Positions 19,543-27,494 of a DNA stretch of 64,000 bases are shown piece after piece. Location of the stretch: positions 2,604,001 through 2,668,000 of the forward strand of contig NZ_LT607751.1 in assembly GCF_900090305.1 (NCBI RefSeq), given 5' to 3'. Made by a program: the position numbers and the translations under genes. Position 1 is the first letter of the stretch. The number at the start of each line of letters is the position of its first letter. The DNA is from Micromonospora siamensis. Lineage in GTDB: Bacteria > Actinomycetota > Actinomycetes > Mycobacteriales > Micromonosporaceae. The notes beneath the pieces are model-generated. The model made no database searches. It saw nothing but the letters and a program-made list of their open reading frames with translations, and was not told the DNA's origin.

Positions 19543-20536
19543 CACCAAGCTGGTCCCCGAGACCCGCCTGATGGCGCAGGAGGAACTCTCCGCCGACGAC
19601 GCCTGGCGGACGCTGCGCCGGCACGGCGGCTGGCACCTGATGCGCGACGCGTTCGTCCGGTTCCGCTACGGCGACGGGTTCAGCCACTCGCGGGCGTTCG
19701 GGTTGCAGCTCTGCCTTGCCGTGGTGCCGTTCATGATCGCGCTCACCGGCCTGATCACCAAGATCGGCGTGGCGGAGGGCGGTCAGGTCGTCGCCGACAC
19801 CGTGCTGGCGCTCACCCCCGGCCAGAGCGAGCGGGTGGTGCAGGAGTTGCTGGGCGACACCGAGCACATCGAACACGCCGGAGAGTTGGCGCTGACCCTC
19901 GGTCTGATCACCGGGCTGGTCGCGCTGACCACCACCATGGCCCAGATCGAACGGGGCGCGAACCGGATCTACGGTGTCGAGCGGGATCGGCCCGCCGTGG
20001 CCAAGTACATCCGGGCCGCCGTCCTCGCCGTCTCGGCCGGCCTGCCGGCGTTGATCGGCTTCCTGATCCTGGTCGGCGGGCACGCCATGGGCGAGTCGGT
20101 GCAGCGCCACTACGAGTGGGGATCGCTGGCCAAGGTCACCTGGGACGTGGTCCGCTGGCCGTTGAGCCTCGGGCTTACCGTCCTCGCCGTGGCGGTGCTG
20201 TTCCGGCACGCGCCCCGGCGCAACCAGCCCAGCCTGTCCTGGTTGTTCTTCGGGGCCGGCATCGCCACGGTGCTGTGGTGGCTGGCGAGCCTGCTGCTGG
20301 CCGCGTACGTCAAGTTCAGCGGCGGCTTCGGCCAGACCTACGGCGCGCTGACCGGGATGATGGCGCTGCTGCTCTGGGCCAACCTGACCGGCATGGCGCT
20401 CTTCGGCGGGCTGGCCTTCGCGGCCCAGTTGGAGGCCATGCGGATCGGCGTCAGGGAGCCGGCCCAGCCCGACCTGTGGGAGCCGGAGGCCCAGCAGGCC
20501 GAGGCCGTGGACACCGGTGAGATGACCGCGCTCTGA
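19535..20536 (+). CDS. YihY/BrkB family inner-membrane protein
   Basis: A 333-aa protein from GTG 19535, overlapping the lipid kinase. About six hydrophobic helices are visible between residues 55 and 300, with family segments FGLQLCLAVVPFMIALTGLI, MAQIERGANRIYGVERDR and YGALTGMMALLLWANLTG. Homologues were once called ribonuclease BN, but that assignment does not hold for this family; a transporter or envelope role is more likely. The acidic C-terminal tail is soluble. The function remains unknown. Confidence 0.87.
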   Translation: MSSTKLVPETRLMAQEELSADDAWRTLRRHGGWHLMRDAFVRFRYGDGFSHSRAFGLQLCLAVVPFMIALTGLITKIGVAEGGQVVADTVLALTPGQSERVVQELLGDTEHIEHAGELALTLGLITGLVALTTTMAQIERGANRIYGVERDRPAVAKYIRAAVLAVSAGLPALIGFLILVGGHAMGESVQRHYEWGSLAKVTWDVVRWPLSLGLTVLAVAVLFRHAPRRNQPSLSWLFFGAGIATVLWWLASLLLAAYVKFSGGFGQTYGALTGMMALLLWANLTGMALFGGLAFAAQLEAMRIGVREPAQPDLWEPEAQQAEAVDTGEMTAL

Positions 20537-20619
20537 CCCGGCGCGCCGTACCCCGGTGTACGCGCCGTCCGAATCGGGTACGACGCGGCTCGCCAGGGAC
20601 GGAAAACAGGAGGTGCGGG

Positions 20620-22110
20620 GTGACCGCGGTCAAGGAGTCGGGACGCAAGCCGCTCGAGCATTTCGCCGAGCGCAGCGTCGCCGGGCTGGTCGGCATCGCC
20701 GCCGTCGGGGTGGCCTTCGGGCTGCTGCTGATGCTGGTCAGATTCAAGTGGGGCCCGCTCTACGACGTGGACCACGGCATCGCCGAGTGGTTCAACGGCC
20801 TGGTGTCGCCGCACCACGCCCTGGTCACCGTGCTCCAGGCGATCACCGACCTGGGCGGCCGGCCGGTGCTGATCTGGCTGGTCACCATCGCGGTGGTCGG
20901 CCTGCTGATCCGCCGGCAGTCCCGGCTGGCGGTCTACCTGATCATCACCGGGGTCGGCGGGCTGATCCTCGACCCGTCGCTGAAGAGCCTGGTCGGCCGG
21001 CTGCGGCCGGTGGTCGACGTGCCGGTGGCCAGCGCCCCGGGCAACAGCTTCCCCAGTGGTCACGCGCTCGGCTCCTTCGTCGCGTACGGGGCGTTGCTGC
21101 TGGTGTTCCTGCCGGCGATGGCGCCCCGCTGGCGCAAGCCGGCGATCGCCATCGTGGCGGTGCTGGTGGCGCTGGTCGGGCTGACCCGGGTCGCGCTGGG
21201 CGTGCACTTCGTCTCGGACGTGCTGGCCGGCTGGCTGCTCGGCGCGCTCTGGCTCGCCCTCACCGCGTACGCGTTCCGGCTGTGGCGCCGGGAGCGGGGC
21301 CGGCCCGTGCCGCCGCTGACCGAGGGGCTGGAGCCGGAGGCCGGGCACGAGATCAGCCCTGCGCCGGACGAGGAGCGCGTGCTGGCCCGCCCGTGGACCT
21401 CGGCCGCCGAACTGGTGGTCGGTTGGGTGCTGGTCTTCGGCGCGCTGTACGGCTTCGGCATGTTCGTCAGCTACCACGCCGAGGGCACCTTCTTCGCCAC
21501 GCTCGACACCGAGGTGCCGCGCTGGTTCGCCGAGCGGCACACCGACTCGCTGACCGACCTGAGCTGGTGGTGGAGCAAGTTCGGCGACACCCACGCGATC
21601 CTGCTGGTGTCGTTGGTGTTCTGCCCGCTGGTGCTGGCGATCTGGCGGCGCTGGCGGCCGGTGCTCTTCGTGGTGCTGGCGATGTTCGGCGAGCTGAGCC
21701 TCTTCCTCGCCTCGGCTCGCGTGGTGGAGCGGCCGCGCCCGCCGGTGGAGAACCTGGACGGGCAGATGCCCACCTCGTCCTTCCCGTCCGGGCACATCGC
21801 GGCGACCATCTGCCTCTGGTCGGCGATGGCGATCATCGTCTTCGCCCGGACCGACCGGTGGTGGCGGTGGCTCTTCGTGGCCATGGCGGTGATCATGCCG
21901 GTCGGGGTGGCCACCTCCCGGATGTACCGGGGCATGCACCACCCGACGGACTTCATGGGCGCGATCCTGCTCGGCGCGCTCTGGCTGAGCATCCTCTACT
22001 GGGTGGTCAAGCCGAACGCCGACGTGCACGAGGGCAACCGGCCCAGCATCGAGTCCGAGGACGTGCACACCCTCGACGACGAGCTGGCCAGAGCCGCCCG
22101 GCCGGAGTGA
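20620..22110 (+). CDS. Duplicated PAP2-family membrane phosphatase
   Basis: A 496-aa protein starting with GTG 20620 behind a near-perfect AGGAGGTG. It contains two complete PAP2 (type 2 phosphatidic acid phosphatase) units: first KSLVGRLRP, FPSGHALGS, TRVALGVHFVSD; second ARVVERPRP, FPSGHIAAT, SRMYRGMHHPTD. Each has the catalytic His pair and Arg, so both could be active on phosphatidate, undecaprenyl-pyrophosphate or similar lipids outside the membrane. Each half has about five or six membrane helices, joined by an Arg/Glu-rich linker. Following the lipid kinase and BrkB-like gene, it suggests an envelope-lipid cluster. Confidence 0.9.
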   Translation: MTAVKESGRKPLEHFAERSVAGLVGIAAVGVAFGLLLMLVRFKWGPLYDVDHGIAEWFNGLVSPHHALVTVLQAITDLGGRPVLIWLVTIAVVGLLIRRQSRLAVYLIITGVGGLILDPSLKSLVGRLRPVVDVPVASAPGNSFPSGHALGSFVAYGALLLVFLPAMAPRWRKPAIAIVAVLVALVGLTRVALGVHFVSDVLAGWLLGALWLALTAYAFRLWRRERGRPVPPLTEGLEPEAGHEISPAPDEERVLARPWTSAAELVVGWVLVFGALYGFGMFVSYHAEGTFFATLDTEVPRWFAERHTDSLTDLSWWWSKFGDTHAILLVSLVFCPLVLAIWRRWRPVLFVVLAMFGELSLFLASARVVERPRPPVENLDGQMPTSSFPSGHIAATICLWSAMAIIVFARTDRWWRWLFVAMAVIMPVGVATSRMYRGMHHPTDFMGAILLGALWLSILYWVVKPNADVHEGNRPSIESEDVHTLDDELARAARPE

Positions 22111-22117
22111 CCCGCGC

Positions 22118-22924
22118 ATGCTGCGGGTGATGACCTGGAACATCCGGACCGGCGGGCGGGACGCCGGTGGCGTCGACCGGCTGGACCGGATCGCCCGGGT
22201 GGTGCAGGCCCAGCGCCCGGACGTGCTCTGCCTTCAGGAGCTGCGCGGCTTCGACCGGAACGGTCTGCTGGGGGACGTGGCGGGCCGGGTGGGGATGCGT
22301 CCCCACCTGGCCCGCTCCTGTTTCGGGCAGCCGGTCGCGGTGCTGGTCCGGCCGCCGCTGCGGGTGCTCTCCCGGGGTCGGGTGCTGCGCCCGTTCCACC
22401 ACGCCGCGGCGCGGGTGGCGGTGGCCACCGACGCCGGACCGCTGACCGTGGTGAGCACCCACCTCAACCCCTATCTCGGGGGCGCGCGGCGGGCCGAGGC
22501 GGACTGGCTGGCCGCCGCCGTACGCCGGTCCGGGTCACTGGTGCTGCTCGCCGGTGACCTCAACACGCTGGAGCCGGGCGTCGACCACGCCGACCGGTTG
22601 GCCGGCCTGCCGGAGCACTACCGGCGCCGGCACCTGCGCCGCGACGGCCGTACGGTCGATACCCGGGCGGTGTCCCGGCTGCTCGCCGCGGGCTTGGTCG
22701 ACCTGTGGACGTCCGGTCCGCCCGGTGCGCCGGACGCGGCCGGACTGACCGTGCCCACCCGGCACGGCGGCGCGGAGTTCTCCGGGATGCGGCTGGACTA
22801 CCTGCTCGGCACCCCGGCCGTGGCGGCCGCGGCCCGGGCCTGCCGGGTGGTACGCGACGAGGAGACCGACCACGCCTCGGACCACTACCCGGTGCTGCTG
22901 GAGTTGGCCCTCAGCGCGGCCTGA
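22118..22924 (+). CDS. Endonuclease/exonuclease/phosphatase family protein
   Basis: A 268-aa protein from ATG 22118, 7 nt after the PAP2 gene. The family motifs are MTWNIRTGG (metal-site Asn), LCLQELRG (metal-binding Glu), VVSTHLNPYLGG (catalytic His), LLAGDLNTLEPG (Asp/Asn pair) and a C-terminal DHASDHYPVLLEL (Asp-His). Such enzymes cut phosphodiester bonds in DNA, sugar phosphates or lipids. No signal peptide is seen. Substrate cannot be told from sequence; proximity to lipid phosphatase genes makes a phospholipid or polar headgroup target possible. Confidence 0.88.
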   Translation: MLRVMTWNIRTGGRDAGGVDRLDRIARVVQAQRPDVLCLQELRGFDRNGLLGDVAGRVGMRPHLARSCFGQPVAVLVRPPLRVLSRGRVLRPFHHAAARVAVATDAGPLTVVSTHLNPYLGGARRAEADWLAAAVRRSGSLVLLAGDLNTLEPGVDHADRLAGLPEHYRRRHLRRDGRTVDTRAVSRLLAAGLVDLWTSGPPGAPDAAGLTVPTRHGGAEFSGMRLDYLLGTPAVAAAARACRVVRDEETDHASDHYPVLLELALSAA

Positions 22925-22967
22925 CGGCGGTCCGCCGGTGCCGGCGCGCCGCCGGCCGGAGGGCCGG

Positions 22968-23603
22968 TCACTTCGCCAGGTCGGAGGCGACGATCGCGAT
23001 GAAGATCAGGATGACCAGCTCGCTGACCACCCAGGAGTGGGCGTTGGCCCAGTTCCGCACCTTCGGCAGCATGGTCGCCGCCCGCCGGCCGAGCAGCAGC
23101 AGGGCGATCAGCGGCAGGGCCAGCAGCAGCAGCGTCAGCAGCAGGAACGGCAGCAGGTGCCACCACGGCCGGTCGTGGCCGGCCAGGCTGCCCGCCACCG
23201 AGGCCATGGTGACCTCGTCGCTGGGCATGGCGAGGAAGAGCAGCACGCCGAGGCCGAGCGCGAAGCGCGGCCGGGCGTCCTCCAGCTTGCGCATCCAGGA
23301 CGGGGGCCGGCTCCGTTTCCGGCGGGCGAAGACCAGCACCATCAGGACCACCAGCAGGGCCAGCACGATCCAGTCGATCAGGTGGCGGGCGCCGGAGTCC
23401 TTGCTGCCACCCGCGGCGACCTTCACCGCGCGGAAGACCAGGTACCAGATGGCCAGCGGGACCACCACGCCCACGGTCGCGCCGATCAGGTAGGCAAGCG
23501 AGCTGCTCCGGGGCTGCCGGCTGGAGGCCAGGAAGATCGCGCTGATCAGCTGCGGCCCGGCGATCATGACGATCGCCAGCGGCAGCACGGTCACCAGGTT
23601 CAC
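22968..23603 (-). CDS. GAP/Sap family membrane protein
   Basis: A 211-aa protein from GTG 23601-23603 with about six hydrophobic segments (for example VTVLPLAIVMIAGPQLISAI, VVVPLAIWYLVF, LIDWIVLALLVVLMVLVFA, FLLLTLLLLALPLIALLLLG). The pattern matches the GAP (Sap) family, whose mycobacterial members assist export of glycolipids such as sulfolipid-1. The role here is unknown. It is convergent with the endonuclease-like gene, and a 39-aa membrane microprotein gene lies just upstream on the same strand. Confidence 0.8.
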   Translation of the reverse strand: MNLVTVLPLAIVMIAGPQLISAIFLASSRQPRSSSLAYLIGATVGVVVPLAIWYLVFRAVKVAAGGSKDSGARHLIDWIVLALLVVLMVLVFARRKRSRPPSWMRKLEDARPRFALGLGVLLFLAMPSDEVTMASVAGSLAGHDRPWWHLLPFLLLTLLLLALPLIALLLLGRRAATMLPKVRNWANAHSWVVSELVILIFIAIVASDLAK

Positions 23604-23662
23604 CTCGGCCCCCTTCCCGAGTGAAGTGTCGCCCGGGGGAGGGCCGTGCGGTGTCGGTTTCC

Positions 23663-23782
23663 TCAGAGCACCAGGTTGAGCAGGACGGTCAGCACCACCG
23701 AGGCGAGGATCGAGAAGAGGATCATCAGCAGGCAGCCGAGGCCGCCGCCGAGCGGGCGGATTTCGGTGTTGCCGAAGCGCAT
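23663..23782 (-). CDS. 39-aa single-pass membrane microprotein
   Basis: ATG 23780-23782 behind AAGGTGAA, ending at TGA 23663-23665. The peptide starts MRFGNTEIRPLGGGLG and continues as one hydrophobic helix (CLLMILFSILASVVLTVLL). The good ribosome site and the charged-then-hydrophobic layout support it being real; similar tiny hydrophobic proteins are common in Streptomyces and relatives. Function unknown. Confidence 0.65.
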   Translation of the reverse strand: MRFGNTEIRPLGGGLGCLLMILFSILASVVLTVLLNLVL

Positions 23783-23800
23783 GGGTTCACCTTGTCAGAG

Positions 23801-23938
23801 TCAGGCGTGCGTACGCACCCCGTCGACCAGCCGCCACTCGCTGGTCAGCCCGACCGCGGGCCGGGGGGCGGCGAGCGCCGGGCGCAGTTCCGCCGGGCCG
23901 AACCGCCCGGACCGGCTCAGCGGCACGGGGAGGTTCAC
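23801..23938 (-). pseudogene. Truncated alpha/beta hydrolase N-terminal fragment
   Basis: A 45-codon reading frame starts at GTG 23936-23938, overlapping the oxidoreductase stop as GTGA, and ends at TGA 23801. Its last residues (TSEWRLVDGVRTHA) look like the beginning of an alpha/beta hydrolase, where the oxyanion-hole HG motif should follow shortly; instead the frame stops and the membrane microprotein begins. It is best read as a remnant left by deletion, though a genuine 45-aa peptide cannot be excluded. Confidence 0.45.
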
Positions 23939-24897
23939 AGCTCCCGCAGCCGGGGCAGCAGCTGCTCCTGCGCCCAGTCCAGGAACATCGGCTGGGTGTC
24001 GCCGCCGACCTGCACGATCGACACGTGGGTGAAGCCGGCGTCGACGAACCTGGCGAACGCCTCGACGTGCCGGTCGACGTCCGGCCCGCAGGAGATGCCC
24101 TCGGCGACGTCCTCCTCGCGGACGAACCGGGTGGCGGCGGCGAAGCCGTCCGGGTCGGGCAGGTCGGCGTTGACCTTCCAGCCCAGGCCGAACCAGCGGA
24201 ACTGGTCGTGCACGAGCTTGCGGCACTCGGCCTCGTCGGGGCCGTAGCAGATGGCCACCTGGCCGTGGCGGGGCGCGCCGGCGCCACCGGCGTCGTCGTA
24301 GAGCTCGATGATGTGCGGGTCCGGCTCGGTGGCGACGATGCCGTCGCCGTACTCGGCGGCCAGCCGGGCCGACGACGGGCCGGAGGCGGCGATGGCCATC
24401 GGCACCGGCCGGGCCGGGCGGTCCCAGAGGTACGCGTCGGGCACGTCGAAGTGGTTGCCGGAGAAGGTCAGCGTCTCGCCGCCCAGCAGCGGCCGGATGA
24501 TCTGGAGCGCCTCTTCGAACATCTCGTGCCGCTGCTGCACGTGCGGCCAGCCGCCGACCACGTGCTCGTTGAGGTTCTCCCCGGCGCCGAGGCCGAGGGT
24601 GAACCGGCCGTCGGAGAGCACCCCGACGGTGCTGGCCTTCTGCGCCACGACGGCCGGGTGGTAGCGCCGGATCGGGCAGGTCACGAAGGACATCAGCTCG
24701 GCCCGGCTGGTGGCGTGGGCGACCGCGCCGAGCACCGACCAGGCGTACGGGGAGTGGCCCTGGGAGCCCAGCCACGGGTAGTAGTGGTCGGAGATCACCA
24801 GCTGGTCGAAGCCGGCGGCCTCGGCGCGTACGGCGTGGTCGACCAGTTGCTTGGGGCCGGCCTGCTCGCTCATCAGGGTGTATCCGACGCTGACCAT
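23935..24897 (-). CDS. F420-dependent LLM-class oxidoreductase
   Basis: A 320-aa protein from ATG 24895-24897. The TIM-barrel luciferase-like signatures are SDHYYPWLGSQGHSPYAWSV, RYHPAVVAQKASTVGVLSDG, LGLGAGENLNEHV and VPMAIAASGPSSARLA. This is the subgroup related to F420-dependent glucose-6-phosphate dehydrogenase (TIGR03557-like). It uses reduced or oxidised coenzyme F420, found in actinobacteria, to act on an unknown substrate. It is divergent from the mannanase gene; a coupled hydrolase-like gene downstream is truncated. Confidence 0.88.
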   Translation of the reverse strand: MVSVGYTLMSEQAGPKQLVDHAVRAEAAGFDQLVISDHYYPWLGSQGHSPYAWSVLGAVAHATSRAELMSFVTCPIRRYHPAVVAQKASTVGVLSDGRFTLGLGAGENLNEHVVGGWPHVQQRHEMFEEALQIIRPLLGGETLTFSGNHFDVPDAYLWDRPARPVPMAIAASGPSSARLAAEYGDGIVATEPDPHIIELYDDAGGAGAPRHGQVAICYGPDEAECRKLVHDQFRWFGLGWKVNADLPDPDGFAAATRFVREEDVAEGISCGPDVDRHVEAFARFVDAGFTHVSIVQVGGDTQPMFLDWAQEQLLPRLREL

Positions 24898-25020
24898 CGC
24901 GGTTCTCCTCCCGGGGCGGATCTTCCCGGGAAGTACCCCTGGGGGTCGGGATCAACCCTGCCGTCCGGTTCGCCGCGGACGGCCCTCTTGACGGGACGCC
25001 GCTGCCGGCCTAAGGTCCGG

Positions 25021-25034
25021 CTTAACCGGTTAAG
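25021..25034. promoter_or_regulatory. Palindromic operator CTTAACCGGTTAAG
   Basis: A perfect 14-nt palindrome, about 250 nt upstream of the mannanase. The central AACCGGTT with a CG core resembles LacI-family operators. A partial second copy lies at 25133-25143. Confidence 0.55.
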
Positions 25035-25072
25035 ACCGGGGTGGCGCACATCCTGTGGTGGGGATGACCGCC

Positions 25073-25108
25073 CCTGCGGTGGCCCGTGTCCACACGGGCC
25101 ACCGCAGG
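25073..25108. promoter_or_regulatory. 36-nt perfect palindrome in the mannanase upstream region
   Basis: Two 17-nt arms (25073-25089 and 25092-25108) are exact complements with only CC between. It sits between the two TTAACCGG sites, upstream of both divergent genes, so it terminates no known gene. It could form a leader hairpin or cruciform, or bind protein. Confidence 0.5.
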
Positions 25109-25132
25109 ACGTCCCCCGCCCGGCCTCCTTCA

Positions 25133-25153
25133 CTTAACCGGTTGCTTTAACCG
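25133..25153. promoter_or_regulatory. Second operator copy CTTAACCGGTT plus half-site TTTAACCG
   Basis: CTTAACCGGTT at 25133-25143 repeats most of the 25021 palindrome, and TTTAACCG at 25146-25153 adds a half-site. Two spaced copies suggest looping repression of the mannanase promoter; inferred. Confidence 0.5.
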
Positions 25154-25281
25154 CCCCGGCTGCCTACGCTGACCGTGCGCCGCCGGGAGCCGGGCGGCGG
25201 CTGTCGGGCTGCAGCCGCCTTCCCTTGTCACCACCACCGCACCCCCTTGGGCACGGGGGAGACACCCTCCTGAGGAATGCC

Positions 25282-26697
25282 ATGAGAAAGAAGCTCTCCG
25301 TCGCGGCCGCCGCGCTGCTGACGGCCCTCGCCGCCGTGTTCGCGTTCGGTCAGCCGGCGCACGCCGCCGCCGGCTTCTCGGTCGCGGGCGGCAAGCTCTA
25401 CGACGCCAACGGCAACGAGTTCGTGATGCGCGGCGTCAACCACGCGCACACCTGGTACCCGCAGTACACCAACTCGTTCGCCAACATCAAGGCCCTCGGC
25501 GCGAACACCGTCCGGGTGGTGCTGGCCACCGGCGACCGCTGGGCCAAGAACGACACCGCCGACGTCGCCAACGTCATCTCGCTGTGCAAGCAGAACAAGC
25601 TCATCTGCGTGCTGGAGGCGCACGACACCACCGGCTACGGCGAGGACGGCGCCGCCACCACCCTGGACCGGGCGGCCAACTACTGGCTGAGCATCGCCAG
25701 CGCCCTCCAGGGCCAGGAGAAGTACGTCATCGTCAACATCGGCAACGAGCCGTTCGGCAACCAGAACTACGGCGCCTGGACCAACGACACCGCCAACGCC
25801 ATCAAGAAGCTGCGGGCCGGCGGTATCGCCAACACGATCATGGTCGACGGCCCGAACTGGGGTCAGGACTGGTCGTTCACCATGCGTAACAACGCCTCGA
25901 CGGTGTTCAACGCCGACCCGCAGCGCAACACCGTCTTCTCCATCCACATGTACGGCGTCTTCGACACCGCCGCGGAGATCACCGACTACCTGGGCCGGTT
26001 CCGCAGCGCCGGGCTGCCCATCGTGGTCGGCGAGTTCGGCTTCAACCACTCCGACGGCAACCCGGACGAGGACACCATCATGTCGTACGCCCAGGCCAAC
26101 GGGATCGGCTACCTCGGCTGGTCGTGGAGCGGCAATGGCGGCGGCGTCGAATACCTCGACATGGCCACCTCCTTCGACCCGAACCGGCTGACCAGCTGGG
26201 GTCAGCGGATCTTCAACGGCGCCAACGGCATCAAGGCCACCGCGAAGGAGGCCTCGGTCTACTCCGGCGTCACCCCGCCGAGCCCGACCACCAGCCCCAG
26301 CCCGACGACCAGCCCGAGCCCGACCACCAGCCCCAGCCCGACCACCAGCCCGAGCCCGACCACCCCGCCGACCAGCACGCCGCCGCCGGCCGGTGGTGGC
26401 TGCACCGCCAGCTACACGATCATCAACAGCTGGCCGGACGGCTTCCAGGCGGAGATCAAGGTGACCGCCGGTTCGTCGGCGCTCAAGGGTTGGACGACCA
26501 GCTGGACCTTCGCCAACGGGCAGGCCGTCACCCAGTCGTGGAGCGCCACGATCAGCAACTCCGGCGCCACGTACACGGCCCGCAACGTCGACTACAACGC
26601 CACCGTCGGCGCCGGCGCCAGCACCACCTTCGGCTTCATCGCCAGCTGGAACAACTCCACCAACGCCAGGCCCGCGGTGAGCTGCACCGCGAGCTGA
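25282..26697 (+). CDS. Secreted GH5 endo-beta-1,4-mannanase-like enzyme with C-terminal CBM2
   Basis: A 471-aa protein from ATG 25282 behind GAGGAAT. A signal peptide (MRKKLSVAAAALLTALAAVF, cleavage near AHA, about residue 28) leads a GH5 barrel: FVMRGVNHAHTWYP, acid/base Glu156 in NIGNEPFGN and nucleophile Glu251 in VVGEFGFNH. The NHAHTWYP start is characteristic of actinobacterial GH5_8 mannanases rather than cellulases, so mannan or galactomannan is the likely substrate. A PTTSPS-repeat linker (about 334-370) joins a family 2 carbohydrate-binding module starting at GCTASYTI, with conserved Trp residues and terminal Cys pair. Two LacI-like palindromes lie upstream. Confidence 0.92.
   Translation: MRKKLSVAAAALLTALAAVFAFGQPAHAAAGFSVAGGKLYDANGNEFVMRGVNHAHTWYPQYTNSFANIKALGANTVRVVLATGDRWAKNDTADVANVISLCKQNKLICVLEAHDTTGYGEDGAATTLDRAANYWLSIASALQGQEKYVIVNIGNEPFGNQNYGAWTNDTANAIKKLRAGGIANTIMVDGPNWGQDWSFTMRNNASTVFNADPQRNTVFSIHMYGVFDTAAEITDYLGRFRSAGLPIVVGEFGFNHSDGNPDEDTIMSYAQANGIGYLGWSWSGNGGGVEYLDMATSFDPNRLTSWGQRIFNGANGIKATAKEASVYSGVTPPSPTTSPSPTTSPSPTTSPSPTTSPSPTTPPTSTPPPAGGGCTASYTIINSWPDGFQAEIKVTAGSSALKGWTTSWTFANGQAVTQSWSATISNSGATYTARNVDYNATVGAGASTTFGFIASWNNSTNARPAVSCTAS
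26280..26372 (+). repeat. Linker-coding tandem repeat
   Basis: Five tandem 18-nt units (AGCCCGACCACCAGCCCC-like) encode the PSPTTS linker of the mannanase. The unit number probably varies between strains; inferred from perfect periodicity. Confidence 0.6.
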
Positions 26698-26814
26698 CGT
26701 CCCAACCGGTGGCCGGGTCCGCGCGGACCCGGCCACCGGCTGCTCGCGTACGATCCGCAGGCCGCGTGCCGGACCGCAACCGGCTCGCGTGGCGGACCTG
26801 GGGAGGGCACCGAC

Positions 26815-27393
26815 ATGACGACGCCACAGACCGGACGACGGCCCAGCGGACTGCTGGTCGGCTCGCTGGTCGCGATCTCGTTCGGCACGGTCTTCGTGCT
26901 GGTGAACAGCGGTGGGCTGGCCGCGCCGTGGCCGTGGGTGATCCGGGTGGTCGGCCTGCTGGTCGCGGCGTTCCTCGTGGTCGCCCTGCTGCGGGTGGCC
27001 CGGCGGGAACCCGCCGCCACCGGCGGACCGGCGACCGGTTTCATGGACCGTCGGTACTGGATCGTGGTCGCCGTCGAGGCGGTCGCCCTGTTCGGCGGCC
27101 TCAACGTCATCAACCGGGTGCTGCACCGGCCGGAGATCTCCGTCGCCTGGGTGGCGCTGGTGGTGGGCGTGCACTTCTTCGGCCTCGGCTGGGTCTGGCG
27201 GATGCCCCGTTACCACTGGCTGGGCGCGGTGATGACCGCCCTGGGGCTGGCCGGTTTCGTCATCCACGCGCTCGGCGGCGGGGCGGCCACGGTCGCCCTG
27301 GTCGCCGGGGTCGGCTCGGGGTTGGCGCTCTATCTCACGGTGGCCCTGGCGCTGCGGGACGTGTCGCGCGACCGGACGCCGGTGGCCGGCTGA
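26815..27393 (+). CDS. Integral membrane protein of unknown function
   Basis: A 192-aa protein from ATG 26815, preceded by GGGGAGGG. About five hydrophobic segments are visible (SLVAISFGTVFVLVNSGG, VIRVVGLLVAAFLVVALL, YWIVVAVEAVALFGGLNVIN, VALVVGVHFFGLGWVW, VTALVAG-like end). A family name is not recognised with confidence; the layout is common in actinobacterial hypothetical membrane proteins. It stands between the mannanase and an alpha/beta hydrolase-like gene on the same strand, with gaps of about 100 nt each, so it need not share their transcripts. Confidence 0.75.
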   Translation: MTTPQTGRRPSGLLVGSLVAISFGTVFVLVNSGGLAAPWPWVIRVVGLLVAAFLVVALLRVARREPAATGGPATGFMDRRYWIVVAVEAVALFGGLNVINRVLHRPEISVAWVALVVGVHFFGLGWVWRMPRYHWLGAVMTALGLAGFVIHALGGGAATVALVAGVGSGLALYLTVALALRDVSRDRTPVAG

Positions 27394-27494
27394 AGGTCAC
27401 CGCCGCGCGACCGATGAGTCCGGTCGGCGGGTCGGGTCCACCCCGGCATGATCTCCATCATCGCTGACATCTGTGCCCGTCCCGGCGGCCTCCG

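Noticed and set aside
23801..24955. Long minus-strand frame through the F420 oxidoreductase in another frame
   Set aside because: Only the final 45 codons outside the oxidoreductase look protein-like; the rest is an off-frame shadow.
26280..26372. Short regular repeats considered as CRISPR
   Set aside because: They are in-frame linker codons of the mannanase without spacers. No CRISPR array or cas gene was seen in the window.
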